This document shows positions 27,349 to 36,628 of a stretch of 37,475 bases of DNA, one piece after another (within the stretch, counting starts at the first letter, position 1; the number at the start of each line of letters is the position of its first letter). The stretch is from positions 1-37,475 of the forward strand of contig PFND01000084.1 of assembly GCA_002791805.1 (NCBI GenBank), read 5' to 3'. The notes below the pieces were generated by a model. The model was not told the origin of the DNA. It did not search any database and worked only from the letters and a program-made list of their open reading frames with translations. The stretch is from Alphaproteobacteria bacterium CG_4_10_14_0_8_um_filter_53_9 (GTDB lineage Bacteria > Pseudomonadota > Alphaproteobacteria > UBA2136 > UBA6156). Both the position numbers and the translations under genes were made by a program.

Positions 27349-27374
27349 AACGGCCCCCGTCTCAGGGGGCCGTT
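27349..27374. terminator. bidirectional terminator hairpin
   Basis: AACGGCCCCC / GGGGGCCGTT. Confidence 0.8.
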
Positions 27375-27399
27375 TAGCGTCGCGTGCAGTGGCCTTTTG

Positions 27400-27801
27400 T
27401 CAGCCGTTGTCTCGCCATCCTGCCATCATGGCAAACATAACCCAGGTTGCCAGGCTTCCGCCTAGTAGAGAGAAAAGCTCTTTCGGCGTCATTGTATGAG
27501 GCACAAAGGGGTGTGCAGCCGCCAGAAAAAGCACAAAAACGGGTAGAAAGACCAGAATGGCAGCAATCAAAGGCCCTGTACCTTTCCAGCCATGGCGAGC
27601 AAACTCAAGCAGTTTCAGGCCGGTCAGCGTCAGCCAGACGCCCGCCAGGGCGAGTGTGAAAACCCAGAAGGCGCCCATCCAGAAGGAGGGTGTGTTGACC
27701 TCCGCCGTACGAAATATCTGGTTCACACCCCAGCAGGAAAGGGCCAGATAAAGGGCAATTGCAACGATGCGCAGGCTATGCGAGCCCACAATCTTTGTCA
27801 T
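27400..27801 (-). CDS. membrane protein, hypothetical
   Basis: 133 aa, about four hydrophobic segments; ATG overlaps the upstream stop (ATGA). Confidence 0.7.
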   Translation of the reverse strand: MTKIVGSHSLRIVAIALYLALSCWGVNQIFRTAEVNTPSFWMGAFWVFTLALAGVWLTLTGLKLLEFARHGWKGTGPLIAAILVFLPVFVLFLAAAHPFVPHTMTPKELFSLLGGSLATWVMFAMMAGWRDNG

Positions 27802-28196
27802 GGTAGGGCCTCCGTTGTTTTGAGGGGATTTGGCAAAAGGACCAGAAGTACAAGAGCCAAAAGGCTGGTTCCCGCAAAGCCAAGCGCCAGCTCAACACTC
27901 GGTGGCGCATACCCCCAAGCTATGTACGTGGCGCCGCCACAGAGAGCGGCCGTTAAGACATAGCGGTGGGCAGCATGCAGATAGCCCCTCAGCGACCATT
28001 TTTTCCCTCCCCCGACATACAGACAGACGGAAAAGAATAATGGCCATAAAGGGGCGATGGCAATAAAGGTATTCATGTCAGAGCCGCCCCCACGGGTAGA
28101 GTTGAAAATAAGGCCAAAAGCGAGCATCAGCGTGGCCTCAATGGAGATGAATCCAATCCATCCGGAAAGGAGAAGGTTTTTAGGTGTCTCATTCAT
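27798..28196 (-). CDS. membrane protein, hypothetical
   Basis: 132 aa, about four hydrophobic segments; translationally coupled to the 27400..27801 ORF. Confidence 0.7.
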   Translation of the reverse strand: MNETPKNLLLSGWIGFISIEATLMLAFGLIFNSTRGGGSDMNTFIAIAPLWPLFFSVCLYVGGGKKWSLRGYLHAAHRYVLTAALCGGATYIAWGYAPPSVELALGFAGTSLLALVLLVLLPNPLKTTEALP

Positions 28197-28267
28197 GGCA
28201 AAAGCTCCTTTAAGTCTCGCCGATAAGTGTCCGCGTCTTTCTAAACCATGAAACAGGATCGTGCAAC

Positions 28268-28283
28268 AGTTTCACGTGATACA
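28268..28283. promoter_or_regulatory. parS-like site
   Basis: AGTTTCACGTGATACA, 14/16 match to TGTTTCACGTGAAACA. Confidence 0.65.
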
Positions 28284-28780
28284 TAAACATAGGCCAAAAA
28301 ATAATGTTCCACAAAGGCCCGCGTCTCGTGCTTGACATCATCCCCTCTTCGCACCATCATAAAAAATGAAGGCGGCGTAAAAAGCGATAGCTTGTCAAAA
28401 ACGAGCGCGCTAAATCCAAAAATTGCCCCGCTCTCAGCTGTTGGCACACATACCACAGTTGTTTTTGCCTGTTGTGCCAATGAAACGCGTTTCACGGCCT
28501 CAAAATCACAAAAATATCTATATGAATAAAAAAAGCTTTTCTTTGAAAAAGTACTTACTTACAGATAAGCCACTGTTTTATATAAAGACACATCGAAAAT
28601 TATATTGCACCGCACAAAAATATTTTTAATGAGCAGTGCCTAAAGCAAAAATCAAAAAACGGCAGAAAATATGGCAAAAAAGTGCGCCATTTAAGTAACA
28701 GGGGTATCTAAGTGTACACAAAAAGAAAAAGGGCCGTATAAAATGATATGATCCCGAGGTCTGCCCGCCACCGCCCCCGT

Positions 28781-29986
28781 TTAAAGGGCGATAAGAATCT
28801 CCCGCAGCAAGCTATCGAGCAATCCCCATCCGGCCGAGGTCAGGCAAACATGCGTACGGCTTTGTCGGATCATCCCCAAACGGACAAATCTATCCAAGGC
28901 TTTGAAATCTAATGAGTCTTCGCAGGCGGCCCGTCCAAAGCGTTTTTCTATGTCTTCCATATTAACGCCTTCTGCAAGGCGTAATCCCATCATAAAGGCC
29001 TCCTGCGCAGTCGAGGGGAGTGTGAGAGGGGTGGATGATCCCGCCCAAAAAGCCTTTTCCTCTATATTTTCCATATACTTAGTTGGCATTTTAAGGCGTG
29101 TCGTGGCGCACCACTCGCCGTTAATAAGGGCGCGCCCGTGCGCGCCGGCCCCCACACCTATATAAGGTTGGTATCGCCACACATGCAGATTATGGCGACA
29201 CGCATGTCCGGGCCGTGCAAAGTTAGAAGTTTCGTAGTTTTCAAAGCCGCGCTCGCGCAAAATTGTCTGGGTGGCTTCAAAAAAATCCGCCTGGGCATCA
29301 TTCTCCAGGGGGTGCCACAACCCCCGCGCTACCTGAGAGTAAAAGGCTGTTTGCATTTCAATCGTCAGTTGATACGCCGAGAGGTGGGAGATGCCCATCT
29401 CAGCCAAGCGGGTAAGGTCGTCTCTCCATACGCCCAGCTTTTGGTAAGGGAGTCCATACATAACATCGGCATTCACGTGTCCGTCCATGGCGTGCACGGC
29501 ATGAGAGAGTGTTTCAAGGGCTTGGGCAGCATTGTGCTCTCGCCCCAGAAAAGAAAGGTCGTCATCGCGCAGTCCTTGTACGCCAACACTTACACGGTTA
29601 ACGCCCGCACTCGCCAGGCCAGAGAAAAGCGTTTTGCTGCTGCTGGTAGGGTTGCACTCCACAGTAATTTCCGTTTCAGGTAAAACGCCCCATGTCTTAT
29701 GGGCATGAGAGATAAGTCGCGCCAACTGGTCGGGCTTCATAAGGCTTGGGGTGCCTCCGCCAAAGAAAATGCTCACAAGGTTTCCCGTGATACCTTGGTC
29801 TTGCCACAAGGTCATGTCGGCCATAACGGCGCGTAAATATCTTTCCGCCATGTCGTCATCCACAGGGGCACCGTTTGGTGTTGCATGAGAATTAAAGTCG
29901 CAGTAGGGGCATTTCTTGAGGCACCACGGCCAGTGGATGTAAAGGGCAAGGGGGGAGGGTGCCGCCGGGAGAGAAATTTCGTTCAT
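28781..29986 (-). CDS. hemW: radical SAM family heme chaperone HemW
   Basis: LALYIHWPWCLKKCPYCDFNSH (CxxxCxxC), SIFFGGGTPSLM, YQLTIEMQTAFY. Confidence 0.93.
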   Translation of the reverse strand: MNEISLPAAPSPLALYIHWPWCLKKCPYCDFNSHATPNGAPVDDDMAERYLRAVMADMTLWQDQGITGNLVSIFFGGGTPSLMKPDQLARLISHAHKTWGVLPETEITVECNPTSSSKTLFSGLASAGVNRVSVGVQGLRDDDLSFLGREHNAAQALETLSHAVHAMDGHVNADVMYGLPYQKLGVWRDDLTRLAEMGISHLSAYQLTIEMQTAFYSQVARGLWHPLENDAQADFFEATQTILRERGFENYETSNFARPGHACRHNLHVWRYQPYIGVGAGAHGRALINGEWCATTRLKMPTKYMENIEEKAFWAGSSTPLTLPSTAQEAFMMGLRLAEGVNMEDIEKRFGRAACEDSLDFKALDRFVRLGMIRQSRTHVCLTSAGWGLLDSLLREILIAL

Positions 29987-30362
29987 ACGTAAAAGGGGTC
30001 ATACGCGCGTCAGTGTCATTTTACAAGTCGCAGATACGAAGGAGGTCTTTTTTCTCGATATGTCCAGCAGACAGGTGTCCGTAGATAAAATGGGGTGGAC
30101 GTCTGTCGGAGGGCATCTGTGAGGTGTTTCAAGAAGGGGGCGGGCAGGCTGGGTTGTTTTTTTATAAAATCACGATGAAACGCAAAAATGGGTAAAAAAA
30201 GCTCAAGGGCCTCTTGGGAGCCGTTAAAATCGTTTTTGCTAAAAAATAATAGCGTTTATCATTGGGGGGTGCAAAAAGGGCTTTAAAACGCCCGAGAGAT
30301 GCAACTCGGGGAGGTGGGGGCGTGTAAGAAAGTGTTTACATATAATGCCATTTTAACCCCCC

Positions 30363-30378
30363 TGTGTCACATGAAACA
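30363..30378. promoter_or_regulatory. parS-like site in the hemW-rph gap
   Basis: TGTGTCACATGAAACA, 14/16 match to TGTTTCACGTGAAACA; flanked by CTGTGT/ACACAG. Confidence 0.55.
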
Positions 30379-30465
30379 CAGAATGCTCGTTTTGAGAGGA
30401 AAGTGCAAAAAAGAGGGGGAAGGATAGACAAAGAGGTTTCAAAAAAGGGTGGGGTGCAAAAATCG

Positions 30466-30484
30466 CACAAAATAGCATTTTGTG
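30466..30484. other. AT-rich hairpin
   Basis: CACAAAAT AGC ATTTTGTG, perfect 8-bp arms, 3-nt loop. Confidence 0.5.
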
Positions 30485-30775
30485 TTGCCTAAAAAACAGG
30501 CACGCCTAAAGCTAAGGGAATGAAAACTATGAAAGCTAGCATACGAACGGGTATAGAAAGTGTAGACCCACCTTTAAAAAATACACATTCCAGGAAGGGT
30601 GTGAGGAGGTTTTTTTATAAAGAAAGAGAGAGAAGTGTCGTGTGCAGTCCAAAAAGCCCTGTGGGGGGCTTGTGAAGGAAGTTTTATACAAAAACGCCCA
30701 GAAAATAAGGGGAAAGGGTGGGGGCGATGGACGGAGTAGAGGTGGAGAGATGAAAATTAAAAAAGTTTTAAAAAA

Positions 30776-30805
30776 GGAGAAAAAATCCCTCCAACAAAGG
30801 AGGGA
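30776..30805 (-). terminator. rph terminator
   Basis: CCCTCC (30787-30792)/GGAGGG (30799-30804), U-rich on the minus strand beyond. Confidence 0.7.
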
Positions 30806-30836
30806 AGAGGGCGTTTCACGGGGTGAAGAAAAGCAG

Positions 30837-31586
30837 TTAGGACGATAGCACCTGTTGCTGCAAAGCCATAAGTTGCTTGCACCCGATAAGGGCAAGGCGC
30901 TGCATTTCGGCGGTTTCACTGGCGGTTATGGGTCTTTGCTCGGCGCTAATCTGCAACTCTATCCAGTGCTCGGCACAAGAGAGAACAAAGTTGCCATCTG
31001 CGTGTGTATTGGCATCCTCAGCATAGTCCATATCCAGCACAATGCCTGCTGGGGTAATGCCGCAGCTTATGGCGGCAATTTGAGATTGAAGGGCGCCGGG
31101 TTTTATTTTTCCATCCTTTTCAAGCGAGGAAATGGCAAGGGCAAGGGCCACATAGGCGCCCGTAATAGCGGCGGTGCGTGTGCCCCCATCGGCGACCATA
31201 ACGTCGCAGTCCAGCCAAATGGTGTAGCCATCCAGCAGCTCAAGGTTAACCACGCTGCGTAAACTACGGCCAATCAACCGTTGAATTTCAATGGTGCGGC
31301 CTTCTTGTTTGCCTCGGGTAGCCTCACGGTCTTTGCGTTCATGCGTGGCGCGGGGCAGCATGCCGTACTCAGCTGTTACCCAGCCACGTTTCTGGCCTCT
31401 CATCCACATAGGGGTTTTGCGCTGAACACTGGCCGTGCAAAGCACTTCCGTGGCGCCAAATTTCGCAAGGCAGCTCCCCTCTGCATAGGGGTTTACGTGG
31501 GTTGTAAGGCTTATATCTCTCATCTGGTCGCAAGCCCGGTTGTCAGGGCGTGCAGGAGGGGCAGAAGGTGGTGTCGGGCTGATCAT
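30837..31586 (-). CDS. rph: ribonuclease PH
   Basis: RPDNRACDQMRDISLTTHVNPYAEGSCLAKFGATEVLCTASVQ...GWVTAEYGMLPRATHERKDREATRGKQEGRTIEIQRLIGRSLRSVV. Confidence 0.96.
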   Translation of the reverse strand: MISPTPPSAPPARPDNRACDQMRDISLTTHVNPYAEGSCLAKFGATEVLCTASVQRKTPMWMRGQKRGWVTAEYGMLPRATHERKDREATRGKQEGRTIEIQRLIGRSLRSVVNLELLDGYTIWLDCDVMVADGGTRTAAITGAYVALALAISSLEKDGKIKPGALQSQIAAISCGITPAGIVLDMDYAEDANTHADGNFVLSCAEHWIELQISAEQRPITASETAEMQRLALIGCKQLMALQQQVLSS

Positions 31587-31671
31587 AAGGCTGTTTTCTC
31601 AAGTTGGTTGTTTATAAAAGAGGTCTAAGGGCCCGCGCCGGGCGCGTCAACATAAAGGGCTATAAAAAACA

Positions 31672-32142
31672 TTATGAGGAGGGCTGGGTACGCACCCAGG
31701 TAAGGATATCATTAAGGTGGTCGGCAGGCTTAACCTTGGGCCATACCATGCGTATAACACCCGTGTTGTCGATCAGGAAGCTGGCCCGGGTCATGCCCAT
31801 ATAGGTGCGGCCATACATGCTTTTTTCAACCCACACGCCAAATTTCTCAGCAACCGAGTGGTCTTCATCGCTAAGCAGGCTAAAGTTAAGCCCTTCCTTG
31901 TCTTCAAATTTTTTAAGCAGGGCGGGGGCATCAGGGCTTACGCCCAATACGGTTATGTCCAGGTCTTTCAGGTCCTCCTCAGCATCACGTAAAGCGCAGG
32001 CCTGTACAGTGCATCCAGAGGTCAGTGCTTTGGGATAAAAGTATATAAGCACCCACTTACTTTTTATGTCATCTAAAGAAATCAATGAGTTATTTTGGTC
32101 TCTAAGGGATATTCCCGTAACCTTGTCGCCGATAGAAAGCAT
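31672..32142 (-). CDS. bcp: thioredoxin-dependent peroxiredoxin (BCP/PrxQ type)
   Basis: WVLIYFYPKALTSGCTVQACALRDAEEDLKDLDITVLGVSPDAPALLKKFEDKEGLNFSLLSDEDHSVAEKFGVW. Confidence 0.93.
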   Translation of the reverse strand: MLSIGDKVTGISLRDQNNSLISLDDIKSKWVLIYFYPKALTSGCTVQACALRDAEEDLKDLDITVLGVSPDAPALLKKFEDKEGLNFSLLSDEDHSVAEKFGVWVEKSMYGRTYMGMTRASFLIDNTGVIRMVWPKVKPADHLNDILTWVRTQPSS

Positions 32143-32238
32143 GGTGCACCTCTCTTGATTGATAAAACTGACCCCACAATAAGCACTCTTGGCCCCCAGG
32201 GCAATGCAAAAAGGGGTTTGTGCCGCTACAACAGAAGT

Positions 32239-32658
32239 ATGAAAAAATCATCCTCCCCTGCCCTCCTCGCTCACTACCTGAAGGACCTCTCTTTAGAGCT
32301 CTCTCAGCCCCCTCTAAAAAACCCCAAAAAGGGGGAGCAAGAGCTTCAGTTCAACCTGTCCGTCCATCACAAGCCCGGGGCGGGAGATGCGCCAGACGAT
32401 GTGCTCCTCGCAACACGCTTGGTTGTGTGGCACACACCTACTCAAACTCCCATTTTAGTGGCAGATCATGCGTATTTAGGCATGTTTCACAACGAAAAGG
32501 AAAAAAACGGCGCTTTGAGCAAAGAAGCCCTCCAATCATGTGCTGCTGTTTTATACGAAAAAGCGATGGAATCATTAAAGCAACACTTAGAGGCGGTAGG
32601 TCACACGCCCCCTCTTCCTAAAACATTGGAAAATATGGAAATGGCGAAAAACACATAG
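32239..32658 (+). CDS. divergent SecB-like chaperone
   Basis: HYLKDLSLELSQPP resembles SecB TKDISFEAPNAP; QELQFNLSVHH..DDVLLATRLVVWHTPTQTPILVADHAYLGMF resembles the SecB core strands. Confidence 0.55.
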   Translation: MKKSSSPALLAHYLKDLSLELSQPPLKNPKKGEQELQFNLSVHHKPGAGDAPDDVLLATRLVVWHTPTQTPILVADHAYLGMFHNEKEKNGALSKEALQSCAAVLYEKAMESLKQHLEAVGHTPPLPKTLENMEMAKNT

Positions 32659-32683
32659 GTGTAAGACATACACATATAAGTCA

Positions 32684-32711
32684 AAAAATGCCGGCAATCG
32701 CCGGCATTTTT
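32684..32711. terminator. bidirectional terminator hairpin
   Basis: AAAAATGCCGGC AATC GCCGGCATTTTT. Confidence 0.85.
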
Positions 32712-32728
32712 GTAAGCACGGGTTTCTG

Positions 32729-33025
32729 TTAGAGCATGCTGCGGGCAAATTGCATCACCACAGGCAAAACACCCGTACGCACAAAGGAAATCGCGATGAT
32801 CACCACCAGCGGCGTCAGGTCAAGTCCGCCAATCAGGGGCACATAGGCGCGCACCTTGTCCATCACAGGCTCGGTCAGTTGGCGCAAAATACGCACGAGC
32901 GGGTTAAGGGGGTCCGGGTTGGCCCAGGCCAAAATCCAGGCGGCAATGATAATAAAGGTATAAATCAGTAGCAGGTGGCTTACAATCTGCGCGGCAGAAA
33001 GCAACGGATAACCAAGCATATACAT
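32729..33025 (-). CDS. YggT family membrane protein
   Basis: IIAAWILAWANPDPLNPLVRILRQLTEPVMDKVRAYVPLIGGLDLTPLVVIIAI. Confidence 0.9.
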   Translation of the reverse strand: MYMLGYPLLSAAQIVSHLLLIYTFIIIAAWILAWANPDPLNPLVRILRQLTEPVMDKVRAYVPLIGGLDLTPLVVIIAISFVRTGVLPVVMQFARSML

Positions 33026-33167
33026 CGGTATGTCCTTCCGGAGTTCGTTTGTCTCACGTGGTGGGTGCTAGCCAACACGCCTCATATGGGCTAAGTTCGC
33101 ACAAAAGGCAAGTTCAATCAAAGCGCTTGCCCATATCGCCACCAATAAAAAAAGGAAAGTTTGTCAT

Positions 33168-33461
33168 ATGTATCTTCGTCTTTTAAGCCTCGCCCTCCTG
33201 GCCGGCACGCTCAATGCGGCAGATACCGCCTCCCCCACCACCCTCCCCGCCGGCAAAGTCGCGTGCTTTACCGTCAAGCAGTTGAGAGACTATCAATCCT
33301 ACACAGATGTCGCGCCCGCCTTCGCCGAGGATATGCTCGCGCGCGCCACCTGCTTCATAAATAAAGAAGAGCAGCCCGCCGTGCTCGATGGCAGCATGGA
33401 AGGCTACACACGCTATAAGTTGCTAAGTGGTCACAAGGTCTGGGTCGCAAACGACCAGTAA
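33168..33461 (+). CDS. small secreted hypothetical protein, 97 aa
   Basis: signal peptide MYLRLLSLALLAGTLNA; AAAGGAAAG upstream; two Cys residues in the mature part. Confidence 0.65.
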   Translation: MYLRLLSLALLAGTLNAADTASPTTLPAGKVACFTVKQLRDYQSYTDVAPAFAEDMLARATCFINKEEQPAVLDGSMEGYTRYKLLSGHKVWVANDQ

Positions 33462-33523
33462 GCCAGCGTAAAGCTGCGCCCCTCTTTAAAAGAGCATAGG
33501 CTCGCCCCATAATAAGAGTACAA

Positions 33524-36500
33524 ATGATGCAAGGTACCGCTCCAGGCAAAGGCGCAAGGGCTGTCAGAGCTCTGGCATGCCTGTTAGCCCTTGGGTCGGC
33601 CTCGGTATCTCACGGGCTGGATGCCAACCTCCCCCCGGCAAACACGAACTTTTCCTTAACGGATACTCTCGGCAGCGCCAACTATCAGCAACAAGGCTCC
33701 AAGCTGAAGGATCTCGCCAATTTTGATAGCTGCCTTCAGTACAAAGTTGGTCTCGGCATGCACTGGTGCAAGGGGTTTTTTGGCATCAGGTTTCCCTCTC
33801 CATGTGTGAAATTTACCTATAACGAACCCGCTGCCGTGGTGGAAGTCACTCCGGATCATAACGGCCAGCATCTAGATACAGGTTTTAATCCGTTTAATTC
33901 TATTATGGCTGGTTCTGTCTCACCGGAAGAGAAAAAAGGCCGTCGCGGAATTCAAACAGGCAGTGGAACTTATGCCAGTCAGTATGATGAAGCCAAGGTG
34001 TATAAGGTAACGCCCGTCGCGCGCTATTTGTCATCGGGCACAGCCACGCAAGCTACGCAGTCCTTTACGTGTGGTATTTTTGGCAAACTCGGCACATTTA
34101 TGAATTTTACCCAAGCCTTTAATATTAAAAATATTACCCAAGGCCTCAATCCGGCCAATCTTGGTCAGCGCATCAGCAGTGGAATAAAAAATGTCACAAC
34201 CAATCTTTCCAAAAGCTTGGAAAATCTTGGCTCAGGCCTCACAGAGAGCGTATCTAACATAGGTAGCAACATCACCCAAAGCGTTAATGGTATAGGGGCC
34301 AATTTAAGCAATATTGCAGGCAGCCTCAACCCGGCAGATCTTGCCAAAGGTGCTCAAACCCTTGCCGCCAAGGCGCAAACGACCATCACCAATCAGCTTC
34401 AATCTCTGCAAAATATGGGGTCGGGCCTTGCAGGCCAGCTGGATGGGTTAGCTTCGGGTACACTCCGCTTGCAGGATCTTAATCTACAGGATCTCGGGCG
34501 AGCCGCAGGCGTTATGTCGATGCTCGGCCCCGTTATCGGAGAACTTGGCTCTATCGGGTCAGATGCGAACGCCGTCAACACAGGTGTGGGCCTTACGGCT
34601 GCGGCAGAAGCCGCCAAAACGCTCGAGGCAGGGGCCAAATCAGGCACGTTGAGCGAGCCGGAAGCCCGCGCCCTTGCGGCCTCCATAGGGTCTGCCATGC
34701 AGTTGGGGATGTCGGAGTTCGTGGCCCCCACCGATCCCATCCTTCTTCAAGGGGCAGATAACCCTCCTGCTAATGCCCGCGGGCCAAACGGAGAGCCGAA
34801 CTCAGCCTTCATTCCCCATCCGCCCCAAAATCCCTATCTTAACTGGAACACCAGTATGATTGCCACCACAGGCAGTACAGAGGTCGGAGACGGTCTCGCC
34901 ATCATGTCTGTCCGCCAGTTAGATGAAATGTGGGAGAAAACCACAGGCTGGCTGGATGAGGTGATCAAAAACGGAGATATGACAACGGCAGATCTGGATA
35001 ATACCACCCCTGCCGAGCTTTGCACCGCCCAGTACTACCTTAAGGATATCAAGACACAGGTAGATAATCTCTACACCCGCATGACAGATAGAGACAATCC
35101 CGCCAAAGTTATCCCCGCAGCTACCTATTTAGGGGCCGTTCATCGTCAGGTCTCACCGGAGGATCAGCCAAATGCCGCCTGCCCCCTCACGCACGCAGGG
35201 TTTGTGAGCAATGGGGTGGACGATAAGGCCATGGTACTTAACTGTCACGAATATTGCTGGGATGTTCGCCGTATCGCAGGAGATACGGAAGAAAAAGTCT
35301 GTCGTATCGTGCCCAAGCCAGGTTTCGCAGGCAGCTGCTTTACCAATCCTTTAAGTAAGGAGCGGTTTGATGCGAGCGGTAAGTTTAAAGAAGATACATG
35401 GGTGGTGAGAGGGGACAGCGCCCCCGCAGGCGATAAGTTCCCCGCCTGTAACGGCCATATCCCGGCAGAAGTGGCCGATGGTCGCCTGGGCACTCAAATC
35501 CAGGGAGAGCGCTACGATGCCTCTAAAGATCATTTCAAGCAGATCAATGCCCGCCTCCGCAATCAGTATGCGCAGGATATTGCGGCTCGCAAACCAGGCC
35601 TCATATCCCTTCAGGCCAAGGTGGATGGGTATATTAAAACGCAAGGCGGTACCTGCGATGAGCTGGGCAGCCCCACAGGCCCGTGGGCAGAAGCAAGTAA
35701 CACGCGGCGCCCGGGCAGCAGTCAGGTTGCAGGCGTCATGGAGCGGATGAGTGACGCCCAGTCCGCGATCAACCAAAGCGCCTTTTTGGGCGGCGTCCCT
35801 CTTCAGCCTACGTTTTTAAGGGGCACAGCCCTCCCCTCGGCCGGCAGCATGCTCACCATGATGGATGGAATGATGCGCGGCGGCGTTCAAAACATGGTAG
35901 CAGGGCGGGTGAATGCAATTGTCCCCACGGGCGTCCTCCCCATGGTGTATAACAGCAGCAACGGCGGGGCAGTGCCCCACCCTTCTGCCAGCGGGATGAT
36001 CGGCAAGCTGGGGAATAATATTATGGCCGCAGGCTCAGGCATGGCCTATAGCGCCCTGTGTGCAGGTAAATCAGCCCTTACAGATATTGGGATAGCGCCA
36101 ACGGCGGCCACGAGCAGTATCTTTAATCTGTCCAGTAAAGTCTGTATTGGCAGCTTAGGCCTTCGCCACCCGGAAACAGGCCACACCTTTGGTCAAAACA
36201 CTCAAAAGAACCAAAAATTGGTGGCTTTCCGCTTCTTGGGAATCGCTGAAGATATGAAGGCTGTGCCCAAGTGCAGCCCGAAAGATCCAAACTGTGCCGA
36301 TGGTCTCGCCCTCTTTAATAAGGACTATCCCCAAAACTACACAAACGATGATTATAGTAAGGCGTTAACGCCCGTTGGCACCGTGCGCTCGGGCCGCCAC
36401 AACGGCTCAGGTTGTTATAAAACAGGCACCATGGATCCCAGAGTGGATTCACGGGGTGAAAAACTTCTCCCGCTGGCAGAAAACCTGGGCGATGGTATTA

Positions 36501-36628
36501 AAGGCCTTAATCCTCTCACCGCCTCGGCCAGTTATGGTAAAGGCCACCAGATTCTCACCTCATGGACAGGTACCCAGTGCTGTGTCCCCATCTTCTGCCC
36601 CACCAACGTCCGGAGGGATTACCCATGA
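33524..36628 (+). CDS. large secreted Cys-rich protein with 11-residue repeats; possible TraU-like conjugation-associated protein
   Basis: 1034 aa; N-terminal signal-like segment; FDSCLQYKVGLGMHWCKGFFGIRFPSPCVKFTYNEPAAVVEV; C-terminal GHQILTSWTGTQCCVPIFCP. Confidence 0.85.
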   Translation: MMQGTAPGKGARAVRALACLLALGSASVSHGLDANLPPANTNFSLTDTLGSANYQQQGSKLKDLANFDSCLQYKVGLGMHWCKGFFGIRFPSPCVKFTYNEPAAVVEVTPDHNGQHLDTGFNPFNSIMAGSVSPEEKKGRRGIQTGSGTYASQYDEAKVYKVTPVARYLSSGTATQATQSFTCGIFGKLGTFMNFTQAFNIKNITQGLNPANLGQRISSGIKNVTTNLSKSLENLGSGLTESVSNIGSNITQSVNGIGANLSNIAGSLNPADLAKGAQTLAAKAQTTITNQLQSLQNMGSGLAGQLDGLASGTLRLQDLNLQDLGRAAGVMSMLGPVIGELGSIGSDANAVNTGVGLTAAAEAAKTLEAGAKSGTLSEPEARALAASIGSAMQLGMSEFVAPTDPILLQGADNPPANARGPNGEPNSAFIPHPPQNPYLNWNTSMIATTGSTEVGDGLAIMSVRQLDEMWEKTTGWLDEVIKNGDMTTADLDNTTPAELCTAQYYLKDIKTQVDNLYTRMTDRDNPAKVIPAATYLGAVHRQVSPEDQPNAACPLTHAGFVSNGVDDKAMVLNCHEYCWDVRRIAGDTEEKVCRIVPKPGFAGSCFTNPLSKERFDASGKFKEDTWVVRGDSAPAGDKFPACNGHIPAEVADGRLGTQIQGERYDASKDHFKQINARLRNQYAQDIAARKPGLISLQAKVDGYIKTQGGTCDELGSPTGPWAEASNTRRPGSSQVAGVMERMSDAQSAINQSAFLGGVPLQPTFLRGTALPSAGSMLTMMDGMMRGGVQNMVAGRVNAIVPTGVLPMVYNSSNGGAVPHPSASGMIGKLGNNIMAAGSGMAYSALCAGKSALTDIGIAPTAATSSIFNLSSKVCIGSLGLRHPETGHTFGQNTQKNQKLVAFRFLGIAEDMKAVPKCSPKDPNCADGLALFNKDYPQNYTNDDYSKALTPVGTVRSGRHNGSGCYKTGTMDPRVDSRGEKLLPLAENLGDGIKGLNPLTASASYGKGHQILTSWTGTQCCVPIFCPTNVRRDYP

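Noticed and set aside
28241-28495. 84-aa minus-strand ORF overlapping the parS-like site
   Set aside because: GTG start, no convincing RBS seen, no family recognised; overlaps palindromic sites at both ends.
30536-30919. 127-aa minus-strand ORF in the hemW-rph gap
   Set aside because: Phe/Pro/Ser-rich translation of a pyrimidine-rich strand, overlaps the rph 3' end and its terminator.
33050-33065. TGTCTCACGTGGTGGG as another parS site
   Set aside because: Only about 10/16 matches to consensus with one half-site lost.
30815-36460. Exact 13-mer TTCACGGGGTGAA at 30815-30827 and 36448-36460
   Set aside because: One copy is inside a CDS and two copies alone do not support a functional repeat.
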